DNA of 64,000 bases from Choristoneura fumiferana (taxonomy: Eukaryota; Arthropoda; Insecta; Lepidoptera; Tortricidae). The notes beneath the pieces were generated by a model, which searched no databases, had not been told where the DNA came from, and saw only the letters and a list, made by a program, of their open reading frames with translations. The stretch covers positions 31,643,804 through 31,707,803 of the forward strand of contig NC_133472.1 in NCBI RefSeq assembly GCF_025370935.1. The letters run 5' to 3'. Shown here one piece after another: positions 45,901-53,222 of the stretch. The stretch's first letter is position 1; each line of letters begins with the position of its first letter. A program made the translations under genes and the position numbers.

Positions 45901-47449
45901 TTTATCTTAACTTTGGGGCATGACCAATAAATTTTTAAACCAGCCAAATAAGTTAAGAACTGCTGATCTATAATGGCAATGGAATCATATTTTTAAAAAT
46001 TTAATTGAATTTGTTTTTGCTGGATCTGCATAACAATCTTTTATTATTAGAGGGCATAGGTATAGCTTTGCATGTGACTGAATATATCAGTATTATATCT
46101 CTTTAGTAGAAAACCATGACATAAATAGAATTACAAGACTGGTCATTTCATACACATTTTGACAAAACTATACAAGATGATGGTCAGTAATACTTACCTC
46201 CCGCACATATTTGATAGTCCGCTGAACCTGCCTCTGTGCTGTGACGCGTCGCACTGCAGGGTGGTCCCGTAATGCATCAAGGGCTCTTCTGCCCCCCTCT
46301 TCCAGCAATATAACATCAAAATCACTTGGGTATTCTTTTGCTGGGTTATTTCTTGGCACAATGGTCCAATTATGCACCTGTAGAATTACATTTAGATCAG
46401 TGTCTAGTTTGCAAGCTGAGTATAATCAACTATTTAGTGCTTTACCAATGTTTGTAACAGTTGCATTAACTGAAAAAAACAATAAGGCTGATTGCCACAT
46501 TGACTTGTAAATAATAATGTTTGAAGAAGCACAACCAACCCTGAACACCCAGGTGGTAAAAGAATTTCTTGGTCACCTATACATAAGTTTGTGATTTTTT
46601 TAACACAATGGAAAAAGTTAATGGAAATTAAAACTATGTGCTAACGCAGCTTTAACACTGTTTAACGCGCTTTAATGACTTTCCTATTACAAAAAGTACC
46701 GAAGTATAAAAATTTACAAGTTTGGAATTAACTTATCAATTTGTCTTTTTACTGTTAAATATGGTTTATGGTTACCCACAAGAAAAAAGGTGTAGGAAGG
46801 CAAAGAAAAAGATAAATCAAGAGTTCCTAAAACAGCAGGAAAAGGTTGGAACATAATATTCATATTGCCACAGACAAAAAAAAGTGGAAAAATTTGGAGG
46901 CTTTTACACTTGGGGAGCACTAATGTGCAAAAAAAGATATTATAATAAAATAAGTGTGAAAGATATGATTGTGTGAGTCAGATCGACAGTTAACCATTAA
47001 ATTGAATGGGTGACAAAAAACAACTATGTTATGCCATTTTTATTACAGGGCCAGCCTCAGCTATATTCTGGCTTGGGTTAAAAACATGATATATAATGTT
47101 TACGCCATTAGTGCAGCTCTTGCATACTCTTGTTTATGTTTATAATATCCATCACAATTACAATTTGGAGTAAGTACTAAGAACTTACCCCAGCATTTTT
47201 TAATGCCGCTGTCACGTAGTTTTCCCGGGTAGCTCTTGGAAAATAGCCTTTAAACGTAATAATATGTTCACTGCCAACGACGCCTGTACTGTACTCGTAG
47301 TCAACACGAGAAGAACTCGTCGCATTACATGATGTATCTATATCAGCGTCTTCTTCACCGGTACAAAAAGATGAAAGTGCAAAACCAAGTAACAAGCAAG
47401 TAACAAACAAGCAAACATTCAATCCCCCCATATTATGAATGTTTTTCAC
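25546..47449 (-). CDS. S1P: Membrane-bound transcription factor site-1 protease (S1P/SKI-1), complete
   Basis: Golgi subtilase that makes the first cleavage of SREBP and ATF6. Coding exons: 47189-47449, 46198-46377, 43024-43110, 42784-42877, 42265-42485, 41443-41583, 40829-40987, 40131-40218, 38704-38885, 37634-37798, 36623-36772, 36400-36482, 35647-35852, 34762-34960, 33505-33568, 32866-33006, 30430-30567, 28828-29005, 26298-26486, 25546-25775. All have GT/AG and matching phases, giving 1051 aa against 1052 in human. A signal peptide follows the start (LNVCLFVTCLLLGFALSSF). Prodomain processing sites correspond to RTIK (140-143) and RKLL (182-185). Catalytic residues are D217 (VAVFDTG), H248 (GHGTFVAG), N337 (IGNDG) and S413 (GTSVASP). 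One membrane segment at ~1016-1034 is followed by a basic tail, KRCGRKLRRRR. The last three exons are very GC-rich and encode an Ala/Pro-rich linker. The second Met (codon 7) is an alternative start. Confidence 0.98.
25776..26159. other. S1P last intron, with LINE-tail fragment
   Basis: Non-coding. GGAGGCCTTTGTTCAGCAGT then GGACGACTGATGGTGGTG at ~25991-26028 is a 3'-tail fragment of the same kind seen inverted at 35280-35315. Confidence 0.55.
26160..26269. repeat. MITE copy (TTTCACCATCCATTGGTTAA family)
   Basis: It contains AAATGTGATGGATGCCATCT and GACGGCATCACATTTATCC as an internal foldback, and ends AATGGATGGTGAAACAGGGG. A related copy in opposite orientation is at 33638-33745. Both lie in S1P introns. 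Confidence 0.7.
26487..27543. other. S1P intron 18, AT-rich
   Basis: No exon or delimited element seen. The inversely related phrases ATTTTTTAATTCATACTATC (~26710) and AAATTATTTAAATCGGACAT (~27465), with nearby shared words such as AAACAGTCTTGG/CAAGACTGTTTC, suggest a decayed inverted-repeat element spanning roughly 26690-27530. Confidence 0.45.
27544..27620 (+). mobile_element. LINE 3'-end copy, short
   Basis: GTGTCTATGGGCGGTGGTGA through TCGTTTGCCATCCAGTCGAA and TAAAAAAAAA repeats the tail of the copy at 23265-23539. The orientation is opposite to the S1P gene that hosts it. Confidence 0.8.
27621..28827. other. S1P intron DNA with inverted AAAGAGATGGAAT motifs
   Basis: No gene seen. An inverted arrangement of CATATTCCATCTCTTT (~28198) and AAAAGAGATGGAATATAT (~28264), flanked by GACCAAGGAG and CTCCTTGGTC (~28113/28350), indicates a decayed foldback of about 240 bp. 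Confidence 0.55.
29036..29240. repeat. Foldback MITE (CCACTAGAGATGTGC family), copies 2 and 3 in tandem
   Basis: Two diverged units. One has CCACCAGAGACGTGCAAGGA and TTCATTTATCTATCCTCGC. The other has CCACTAGAGATGTGCTAAGC, GGTTCATGAAAATCAC and CTCGCACATATCTGATGG. They lie next to S1P exon 18. Confidence 0.75.
29421..29632 (+). mobile_element. tRNA-derived SINE, copy 1
   Basis: The tRNA-like head TTAGACGACCAGATGGCCTA GTGG has an A box (TGGCCTAGTGG). The B box is partly deleted (CGAAGTTCGATTCCCG). The body GGGGCAGATATTTGTATG leads to TTAGTACCCATAAAACAAGC and GGGACTAGGTCA. The terminal A/T-rich repeat tail is missing. It lies in S1P intron 17 on the opposite strand. Confidence 0.85.
29728..30180 (+). 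repeat. Intron repeat block A
   Basis: It starts TAATAGTACATTGTGCATTA then AGGGGCGTAAGAAGGGG. It continues with GGCCCATGATACACACAATG, GCAAAAAATGAAATTATTTTG and an embedded GGCTACTACG-type MITE (29959-30083), and ends with CTATTCCAACATGCT. A parallel block lies at 31171-31650. The two flank S1P exon 17. Confidence 0.8.
29959..30083. repeat. MITE (GGCTACTACGAAATTCGAA family)
   Basis: It begins AGGGGGCTACAACAAAATTC and AAGTTCGTATCGTACCGTCC. It ends ACGATACGAACTTC and GCGTAGTAGCCCCCCT. The family recurs at 31410-31521, 32776-32855, 39833-39930, 51332-53222 (split) and 54483-54612. Confidence 0.85.
30228..30326 (+). repeat. ~98-bp intron duplicate, copy 1
   Basis: TATACGTAAATCCATTACTC through TGAGGCCATTGTCCTTTAGT and GACGAGCAAGTGTGATGAAAA is repeated nearly exactly at 32379-32475. 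It lies 104 bp from S1P exon 17. Confidence 0.85.
31171..31650 (+). repeat. Intron repeat block B
   Basis: A parallel copy of 29728-30180 with the same order: TAATAGTACATTGTGCATTA, GGGGCGTAAGAAGGGG, GGCCCGTGATACACATAATG, the MITE at 31410-31521 and TTATTCCAACATG. It retains an AGAAGCGGAGGCCTTTTAAT segment partly lost in block A. Confidence 0.8.
31410..31521. repeat. MITE (GGCTACTACG family)
   Basis: AGGGGGCTACTACAAAATTC ... ACTTCGTGGTAGCTCCCCT. The right end is shortened compared with the copy at 54483-54612. Confidence 0.8.
31651..32378. other. S1P intron 16 DNA
   Basis: AT-rich, with a TTTATTTATTTATTC tract (~31830) that looks like the tail of an inverted retro-element, and a short GC-rich patch at 32090-32220. 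The frames there show no family resemblance. Confidence 0.45.
32379..32475 (+). repeat. ~98-bp intron duplicate, copy 2
   Basis: The duplicate of 30228-30326, sharing TTGAGGCCATTGTC, TTTAGTATACAGGCATGGAA and GACGAGCAAGTGTGATGAAAA. Confidence 0.85.
32776..32855. repeat. MITE fragment (GGCTACTACG family)
   Basis: GGCTACTACGAAATTCAAAA then CGTATCGTACCG and a short right end TTCGTAGTATAGGGCC. It is internally deleted and ends 10 bp from the splice donor of S1P exon 16. Confidence 0.75.
33638..33745. repeat. MITE copy (GGGGCTGTTTCACTATCC)
   Basis: It starts AGGGGCTGTTTCACTATCC. The inner foldback has GCGGTTAAATGTGATGCC and GGCATCACATTTAACCG. It is the partner of 26160-26269. Confidence 0.7.
33830..34330. 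repeat. Degenerate ~15-16 bp periodic AT-rich block
   Basis: CATTTTA, TATTTTAAT and CATAAT-type cores recur at about 34123, 34139, 34155, 34171, 34188, 34203 and 34229. Inverted-sense phrases (CATAATACCTAAACTTCAAA) lie near 33899. The pattern resembles that at 19892-20068 and 43557-43710, with different unit sequences. Confidence 0.5.
35001..35276 (+). mobile_element. tRNA-derived SINE, copy 2, full length
   Basis: The head TTAGACGACCAGATGGCCTA has an A box (TGGCCTAGTGG) and B box (GGTTTGATTCTCG after GAGGTCCCG). The body matches 29421-29632. The 3' end AATTGGTGTGAATTGTCCCG is followed by ATATTTATTTATTTATTATT. A possible 7-bp target duplication AGACGTC lies at 34989-34995 and 35280-35286. 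It stands about 40 bp from the splice acceptor of S1P exon 14. Confidence 0.9.
35288..36399. other. S1P introns around exon 13, no added feature
   Basis: Apart from exon 13 (35647-35852) I see only a decayed LINE tail (AAAAAGGCCTCTGCAGG, ~35296) and AT-rich DNA. A small inverted pair, GGCAATCCGTGAATTC and ATCCACGAATTGC, lies near 36128-36175. Confidence 0.45.
36828..36968. repeat. (CA)n microsatellite
   Basis: A long ACACAC run with CACGCACG interruptions in S1P intron 10. Threonine-histidine and cysteine-valine frames across it are not genes. Confidence 0.97.
37113..37383. repeat. Foldback (CAAGTCTTAGGGATGGGTAA)
   Basis: The ends CAAGTCTTAGGGATGGGTAA and TTTACCCATCCCTAAGACTTTG are inverted, and pairing extends through AATACTTTAAAATACTAAC for about 40 bp. 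It is a 271-bp element in S1P intron 10. Confidence 0.85.
37839..37968. repeat. MITE (TACAGTCACCAGCA family), eroded copy
   Basis: TTCACCAGTACCAATATTTG, ACGACTCTATTTCTAGAGCC and GTGGCAGATATTAATGCAGG align with 60741-60875 and partly with 43169-43346. The terminal ACTGTA has been lost. Confidence 0.75.
38024..38155 (+). mobile_element. LINE 3'-end fragment with TTTGAAT tail
   Basis: GCGGCGCATTCTTCTTGGCA leads through GTGCCCATTGCGGCCTATTT and ACTGAATAAATCATTTGAAT to a TTTTGAATTTTGAATTTT tail. This is a 5'-truncated non-LTR 3' end inside S1P intron 9, opposite to the gene. Confidence 0.7.
38886..40130. other. S1P intron 8
   Basis: No coding exon. It holds a decayed LINE tail near 39602-39708 (CTTCTTCTTCTTAAATTTAA, CGGTGGAATAATCGCCAC) followed by CCCCTTAATGCACAATGTAC, the inverted start of block A/B repeats. 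The MITE fragment at 39833-39930 follows. Confidence 0.55.
39833..39930. repeat. MITE fragment (GGCTACTACG family)
   Basis: GGGGCTACTACGAAATTCGA, then AAAGTTCGTATCGTACCGTT and CCTCTCACATTC, as in other copies. The right inverted end is truncated at GGAATTTTGCACTG. Confidence 0.75.
40219..40828. other. S1P intron 7, with an internal direct repeat
   Basis: CCAGAAAGTGTGAAAGCTGC (~40370 and ~40650), followed by GAGGACATAGATAAATTACA-like sequence, occurs twice about 280 bp apart. No gene seen. Confidence 0.6.
41803..41930. repeat. Foldback MITE (TACAGTCGCCATCAGATATT)
   Basis: The left arm TACAGTCGCCATCAGATATT, with GGAGCGGCCAAGGTG, pairs with CACCTTGGCCGCTCTG and a degenerate AATTGTACA end. It lies in S1P intron 5. 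Confidence 0.8.
43169..43346. repeat. MITE with perfect TGTACAGTCACC ends
   Basis: It starts TGTACAGTCACC and ends GGTGACTGTACA. The interior shares TATCTGACACGTCC, ACCGGCTCTAGAAATCGAG and GCACGC-type words with 37839-37968 and 60741-60875, in inverted orientation. Confidence 0.85.
43557..43715. repeat. Degenerate 15-bp tandem array, GCATAA core
   Basis: GCATAA begins at 43557, 43586, 43601, 43617, 43631, 43659, 43675, 43690 and 43705, with a GTATAA variant at 43644. Most steps are 13-16 bp, giving a unit close to ATTNGCATAAYNTTA. It lies in S1P intron 2. Confidence 0.75.
44146..44540 (+). repeat. Interspersed repeat 'GGAGGTTATC', copy 2, uninterrupted
   Basis: GGAGGAGGTTATCAATTCGG, TTGTTACCTCAGAACTCC, ATGAACCGATTTG, ATCAGGATCTGATGATAGGA, AGGGACACCTATGATAATTT and ATTTCACGGGTTTAACTTCA. 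It gives the pre-insertion sequence for both insertions in copy 1 at 15412-16640. Confidence 0.85.
44541..46197. other. S1P intron 2, remainder
   Basis: AT-rich. Near 45340-45420 TTGTTGTTGTTGTCGTCCTA, TGGTACCCCAGTGGTACAGA and GGGCCTTCGTGAGACGTCGC look like an inverted LINE 3' end. No gene was recognised. Confidence 0.5.
46378..47188. other. S1P intron 1
   Basis: No exon, RNA gene or delimited repeat was recognised in this AT-rich intron. Confidence 0.55.
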
Positions 47450-48325
47450 AAGTGGTTACATGTTGTGACAAAAATTATCAGGTATTTATGAATGTTCGCC
47501 TTAACTGAAGTGGTTGTATGATAAAACCACTTACACCTGTGTGATCAAATGCATTTGAGGTTTTACAATAAAATTATACACTGAAAACAAATACACAGGC
47601 ACTATCTACAACTGCTAATACCGCTAGGCGCTAGTGTCATGTCGCCAGCCAGCCTACTAGCTATGCTATAATATATCATACATAGCTAGCTTTCAATTTC
47701 AAGATTTTTTACGATTTCTAATTTTCTACTCTACTTCAAGTGTCACCTCTTAGTGTGTCAGGTCAGTGTCACCTTATACATTACTTTACTCTTTGCCTAG
47801 TGTGACATGACAATGAATGACATAAGGAAGATAAAATTTATTTTTTTAATCCATCAGAGCAAGAGACATATTTTTCTGTTCCTATTTGTTCGTATTCGTT
47901 ATAATTTATTTAGCATCTGCACTGGAAAAATGAAAAAAAAAAATATATAAAATTAGCAACTGTTTTATTAAAATTTATCTATTTTTATTATTTATATATT
48001 ATTTTAATCAATCGCTCTAATGAACTACGCGCTCCGGTTTAAGCAGGGGTAGCTAAGGGTTTAAGAAAAGTTTAAGAATCCTATCCTAAAGGTCTCGTTA
48101 CCAAGCCACAATCTCCAAAAAAAATAAATAAGTATCCTAATACATAATATTTACGTCATATTTACGTCAATATTTCTAGAAAATGTCAGTTAAAATTCAA
48201 GTTTATAAATCAGCATCTTAAAGCGATGTGCTTATTTTTATATAAATATTAATTTTGTTTTCATGTATTTTTATAAGTAATTTATAATATAATTATTATT
48301 AAAAAAGAAACTATTGAATAAATAA
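47450..48325. promoter_or_regulatory. Shared intergenic region between S1P and the PG-rich repeat gene
   Basis: The two genes start in opposite directions 876 bp apart, so both promoters must lie here or in unseen 5' exons. The sequence is AT-rich, with CTAGCTATGC...GCTAGC palindromic words near 47657-47691. No TATA box or transcription start could be fixed. Confidence 0.4.
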
Positions 48326-50053
48326 ATGGCGTACAACTTAGGGGATAGATTCCAACGAGATCCAGAATATTATAGATTTTATGATCCTGGGGCTTACCAG
48401 TATGAGGATGGCCATAAAATAACACCATCTAAATTTCCATTTCTTTCGAATACACCACGAAACACACAGAGTTGTAAACCAATATGGACCCATTCTCTTT
48501 ATAATACCGATATGCCTAGGAAAATACCAAATATCACTTCAATGATGTCAAAAATCCCACGATTTCCATACGAGGCGTTCAGTGAGGAAGACCTAGAAGC
48601 AATTCTTTGTAAATGTGGAATTCAGCCACAATGTGAATGTCCAGTAGAAGAAAAGAACCAGGAGCCGGAAATACTTTGCCAGGGTCGAGTACCTAAACAT
48701 ATTTTCATTGGTCAACCGCCTGGCTCAAAAAAGTTTCAAAGAGTTAAGGAAGTTGAAATATCTCCTCCATTTTACGACGCTAGAGTTAATGAATCAACAG
48801 CTTTCTATCAGGGATGTAAATGGAGCAAGTGGTCAGGTAATAGAAACGTGAAATCCTTGGATGAAATGCCTGGCCCTGCACACTACTCTTTAGAAAGACA
48901 ACCAACTGATATTGATTTATGCGCTGAAAAAGTGCGAGCTCACAAACGTAAAACTTCTAAACAATACAGATTTATTGAAATGGTACAACGCAGGAATATC
49001 TTAGAAGGCGCACCCAGCCCGGCGACGTATACCCCAACAGAACCAAAAGGCACCGACTTGCAGTATCTTGGCTCGAAATCCGACAGGTTTCCGATATCAC
49101 AATATGACATAAGTCCGGGTCCAGCAGATCATTGGTTGAAAAGAGATTTTGATTTATCTGATCCACCCGAGAAACCAAGTCGTGCTAGATTGCCAGAACC
49201 GGCTTGTTTTGGTATGAAGGCTCAAAGGTTTAGACCTCGTAAGGAAGAAGGTCCAAGTCCAGCCAGTTATAACTCGAATTACAAACCATGTCAATTTGTG
49301 ACGTGTCCAAAAACACCTTTTGGATCAGCAACAGTTAGATTCAAATCAGATCCAATAGAAGATAGCGATGAAGAAGAAAATGTTGAGGAATCTCAGAATG
49401 GGGAATCGGGTAAGAAGGAACCATGCCCATCTCCTACGTGGCAATTTAGATCAAAGACTGTACGTATGAAATTAGAAAAAAAACCGAGAAATTCCCGTTC
49501 TACCGCCATTTCCACGCCAAAGTCGAAAATAACAAGGTCATGGCAACTGCAATATATTGCTCCATTTCTGTCATCTGAAGGTAGATTTCAACCTTGGTGT
49601 AACTATATACCAGTTTTTGGGAAACAAGTAACGCCAGGGCCTTGCTATTACAATTTAGAAAAGCCCAAGTGTGTCCCAGCTGTAAATCGTGGTCCACTTT
49701 GTAGATGTCCACGCTTCCATTCGCCTTTGTTTCAATCTCCAGCCCCTAACGAATATACAGTAGGAGGAGGTGTTGAAACTATTTTAAATACTCACAATCA
49801 AAAATTAAGAAAAAATATAGAAAATCTACATTCCTTTAACTGGAAACCCCCTGTCGAACCAAGAAAGCTAACCATAGAGCAAAAAGAAATTTTACTACTT
49901 AATAAATGCATTAATTTATGTGAACCAGAACCCGAGGTAGATGAATCAACGCCTGCCCAACCGCAAGCTGATGGCACTGATAAAGATCCGTTGAAAAAAC
50001 AAAAACTACTACGTTACTTTTTATATACTCATCAAATACCTGCATGTTCCTAA
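48326..50053 (+). CDS. Sperm-tail PG-rich repeat (STPG/ODF3-like) protein
   Basis: A single-exon frame of 575 codons, with the ATG after AATAAATAA and no intron signal inside. Proline-glycine repeat cores typical of sperm-tail PG-rich proteins occur as PGPAHYSLER (~182), PSPATYTPTEP (~229), PGPADHWLKRD (~264), PSPASYNSNY (~310), PGPCYYNLEK (~437) and PAPNEYTVGG (~472). Such repeats mark microtubule-associated proteins of cilia and sperm flagella; some are microtubule inner proteins. The region between repeats is basic, with an acidic insert EDSDEEENVEES near 346-357. There is no signal peptide or membrane segment. Being intronless, it may descend from a retrocopy, which is common for testis genes, but no poly(A) scar was noted. 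The family is sound; the exact orthologue (STPG2, CIMAP type) is not decided. Confidence 0.85.
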   Translation: MAYNLGDRFQRDPEYYRFYDPGAYQYEDGHKITPSKFPFLSNTPRNTQSCKPIWTHSLYNTDMPRKIPNITSMMSKIPRFPYEAFSEEDLEAILCKCGIQPQCECPVEEKNQEPEILCQGRVPKHIFIGQPPGSKKFQRVKEVEISPPFYDARVNESTAFYQGCKWSKWSGNRNVKSLDEMPGPAHYSLERQPTDIDLCAEKVRAHKRKTSKQYRFIEMVQRRNILEGAPSPATYTPTEPKGTDLQYLGSKSDRFPISQYDISPGPADHWLKRDFDLSDPPEKPSRARLPEPACFGMKAQRFRPRKEEGPSPASYNSNYKPCQFVTCPKTPFGSATVRFKSDPIEDSDEEENVEESQNGESGKKEPCPSPTWQFRSKTVRMKLEKKPRNSRSTAISTPKSKITRSWQLQYIAPFLSSEGRFQPWCNYIPVFGKQVTPGPCYYNLEKPKCVPAVNRGPLCRCPRFHSPLFQSPAPNEYTVGGGVETILNTHNQKLRKNIENLHSFNWKPPVEPRKLTIEQKEILLLNKCINLCEPEPEVDESTPAQPQADGTDKDPLKKQKLLRYFLYTHQIPACS

Positions 50054-50878
50054 ATATAACAATAACAAATCACTACCTACTGCTCTTTCAATTGCTCTTA
50101 ATTTCGAAATGTTTTTTTTATACGGGGATTTTTATCCATTCCCATGGCCATCACAAGGGTACTACGTTACGCTATTATATTAAAGAAAATATGAAACTTA
50201 TATTATAAACATAGTTAATTTTTATTTAAAGTGACAACTCAAAATTTATCAAAACCAGAGGCACAGAACAAAAAAACAGTACTTAGTAGTTTTTTTTTAT
50301 TACCGTTACCATACCAAGCTACGCTACAAATACACCTTTTACTCGACTGCCCGAAAGAAGGCTATGTTTTTCGAGGGTATGTAATGTATGTGGGTATTAT
50401 GTAGCTATGTCTATTTCTCTGGTCCTCGCTGCAGCCTCAACGGCTGGACGGATTTTTAACATATGATTAGACAACAATCGGAATGACATAATAGGGTATA
50501 CATCAGTGCCTTTACCCGTCAATGGAAAAAATATCTTTCTGTAGTACCAATTAATTATAAAAAACAAAATAGTTTTTGTTCCCGCCAAAATGAATAGGTA
50601 CGCCTGAATACGGTTTTTGTCTTGGTCCTCACGAACGACTGAAAAAAATACCTAACGTCAATGTCAAATTACAGTTGTCATTGTCAGTAATGTCAGTTTC
50701 ATTAGGTCAGTTAAGGTCAGTTTACTTCAATTCAATTCAATTCTTGAAAGTATAGGTCAGTTTACTTACATTCGACCAAAGAGTATTGAAGCCTACTATC
50801 GAGCAAATGCTACCTAAAATGCTCCCTATAATAGCAGGTCCTGCTATTTTCGAGCATTATAAGGCACTGTTACAGTAC
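50054..50878. other. Intergenic DNA downstream of the PG-rich repeat gene
   Basis: AT-rich with short incidental frames. AGGTCAGTTTACTT occurs twice (~50715 and ~50756). Near 50340-50600, TTTTCGAGGGTATGTAATG and GGCTGGACGGATTTTTAAC look like a decayed dispersed repeat. Confidence 0.5.
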
Positions 50879-51080
50879 GATTACTTGGAGTTAACACTTG
50901 ACAGATGGGCGTGCCTTCAGTCAATTTTCAACTTTGAGGTCATAACTACAAATAAAATAGTTTTTACATAATCTGTAAACGTGGGTAGCGGTATACCAAA
51001 AATGGCTTTATTTGTATGACGTCAAAGTTGAAAATTGACTGAAGGCACGCCCATATGTCAAGTGTTAACTCCAATTAATC
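50879..51080. repeat. Foldback (GATTACTTGGAGTTAACACT)
   Basis: The left arm GATTACTTGGAGTTAACACT, then GGGCGTGCCTTCAGTCAATT, pairs over about 58 bp with an inverted right arm ending AGTGTTAACTCCAATTAATC. The loop is about 85 bp. Confidence 0.9.
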
Positions 51081-51099
51081 AAACTGTACACATCCTCGT

Positions 51100-51305
51100 T
51101 ACTAGCATGCTTATAATCACGTAGTGATTATATACTCTTTGATCATGCTTATGAGCATGCCACTAATGAGCATGCTCATGGACTGAAGCAAACGCGTTCA
51201 TACTTGCTTATTACCTTTCCCCCTTCCTCCCCGTCTCGAGCATGCCACTAATAAGCATGCTCGATAGTAGCATGCTCTCTTGCTACTAACGAGCATGTGT
51301 AACAG
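51100..51305. repeat. GCATGC-rich palindromic patch
   Basis: GAGCATGC/GCATGCTC words occur at least six times (TAGCATGCTT, TGAGCATGCC, TGAGCATGCTCA, CGAGCATGCC, AAGCATGCTC, GTAGCATGCTC) in about 200 bp. CACTAATGAGCATGC and CACTAATAAGCATGC are near repeats. A similar phrase (CGAGCAAATGCTACC) lies upstream at ~50799. Confidence 0.75.
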
Positions 51306-51331
51306 TGGCCTGACAGTGCCTTAAGTGCCAG

Positions 51332-53222
51332 CAGGGCTACTACGAAACTCGAAGTTCGTATCGTACCGCCCCTCTCGCTCTCGTATTTATTTATTTATTT
51401 TAGGAAAACAAACAGCTTGAAATAATACAAAGTATAAAACACATAAAAATATTACAGTAGCTACAACAGCTTCCACTATTAACAAGAAACATAACATGCT
51501 GCTCAGGCAAGACAAAAAAAAAACTAAATTTACAAGCACAACATCATCTTATTGTATTGAGGAACATGAACAAAGATATTAAAGATTAAATACACTTGTA
51601 CTAATTCAAAAGAATTAATAAAGAGACTTATCGACAGCGGTTCCATTGCTAACATTGCCCTGCTCCTTCAAAGCAGTAGCATATTGTTGCAAGCTCATAT
51701 TGAAAACATCTATATCGGGAAAATGATTGTTATGATTCATGCATGCTCGAACGAGGAGTCTGTTTCTGGCATAGGCAGTTCCGCTAAAGGGAATGGCGAA
51801 TAATTTGGAGGAGCGAGTTCGTCGCTCTGGGCAACGAAGCAAAATCTTAGAAAGAAGGTATGGCGAGTCAATCAATCCATTAACAATTTTATATAAAAAC
51901 ATTTGGTCTTTAATTTCCCGACGCGTTTTGAGTGAAATTAGAGAGTTCTTGTTAAAATCTTTGAAAATAAATTTCATGCGTTTTATAAATTTGTTTTGAT
52001 TTTTTTCAACGGTGTCTATATGTACATTAAAGTGAGGACTCCCAAACTGTCGATGCAAATTCCAAATGGGGTCTTACAAGGGCATAATATAAAAGTTGTA
52101 CTGTTTTCGGGTCTTTAAACTCTCTTCCTTCACGAAATATAAAACCCAACGTTCTATATGCTTTAGATACAATTTTATCTACATGCGTAACAAGTTGCAA
52201 CTCGCTGTCAAGAATTACCCCAAGGTCGTTAACCTCTGTTACCCGATTAAGACCGATGTTGTTCAAAGTATAGTTAAAATTTAAAGGCGAGCGTTTCCGC
52301 GAGTAAGATATAGCACAACACTTGTCAACATTCAAGTGCAGTTTATTCCTGCGGCAGTAAGCGCTTAATCTATTTAGATCGCTTTGCAGGTTTAGGCAGT
52401 CTTTTTCCGATTTGATAACACTGTAAATCTTTGTATCATCAGCATACAATAATACCCGAGAATGCTGGAAGCATGTAGCGACGTCATTTATAAATAAATT
52501 AAATAGAAGTGGGATCAAATGAGAGCCCTGGGGAACCCCCGACGGGATGGGTACAAAGCTAGAGGTATGTCCTTTCACGGACACCGCTTGAGACCTATCA
52601 CGCAGATATGACGTGAGCCACCTTAAAAGATTACCATGTATTCCAAAGGATTCCAGCTTTTGAATAAGTACGGAATGAGAAATTTTGTCAAAAGCTTTGG
52701 AATAATCAGTGTAAATGGTATCCACCTGAAAACCATTATCCATTCCGTCCAGTACATAATCAAGAAATTCATTAAGGTTAGTCTCAGTTGAACGTTTACT
52801 CACAAATCCATGTTGTTGTTGGATTAACATTGGTCTAACGACATAAGAAAGAGTATCAAATATTATCTTTTCAAAGACTTTAGGAATGACAGATAGTTTA
52901 GAGATGCCCCGATAATTTATGATGTTATGTTTATCACCACTTTTGTAAACAGGGAAAACTATTGAACGTTTCCAAAACTCATGAATGATTCCAGAACTTA
53001 GGGAGAGGTTATATAATTTTGAAATGGGAACAGCCAGGGCTTTTGCACATCTTTTCAAGAAGATAGGATGAATTCCATCCGGGCCACAACCCCCTTTAAC
53101 AACAAGTCCCAAAAGATATTTCTCAACTATGGAAGGGGTTATATGTATACTACATATTAAATAGTACAAGTAGTGTCAGAGGGACCGCAAGACACGAACT
53201 TCGAGTTTCGTAGTAGCCCTGC
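51332..53222. repeat. MITE (GGCTACTACG family) split by a LINE
   Basis: The left half 51332-51384 (AGGGCTACTACGAAACTCGA ... CTCTCGCTCTCGTATT) and right half 53157-53222 (TATTAAATAGTACAAG ... GAGTTTCGTAGTAGCCCT) together match the intact copy at 54483-54612. Everything between is the LINE. The intact copy reads CTCGTATTAAATAGTA across the point of insertion. Confidence 0.9.
51385..53160 (-). mobile_element. Non-LTR retrotransposon (Jockey/CR1-like), 5'-truncated
   Basis: The minus-strand frame 52027-53169 is reverse transcriptase: GPDGIHPIFLKRCA, YRGISKLSVIPKVFEKII, TDYSKAFDKISH, PSGVPQGSHLIPLLFNLF and the catalytic VLLYADDTKIY. A second frame, 51615-52058, carries the C-terminal ERRTRSSKLFAIPFSG region. 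The break between them is a frameshift near 52030-52058. There is no ORF1 or endonuclease. The 3' end carries a TAAATAAATAAATA tail (51385-51405 on the plus strand) abutting the MITE. The target duplication is short (TATT at most). It is recently inserted but not autonomous. Confidence 0.93.

Noticed and set aside
48972..49178. Minus-strand frames inside the PG-rich repeat gene
   Set aside because: They are antisense shadows of a 575-codon frame that carries the recognisable repeats.
51100..51305. CRISPR-like array
   Set aside because: Spacing is irregular, units are short palindromes, and the genome is a eukaryote's.
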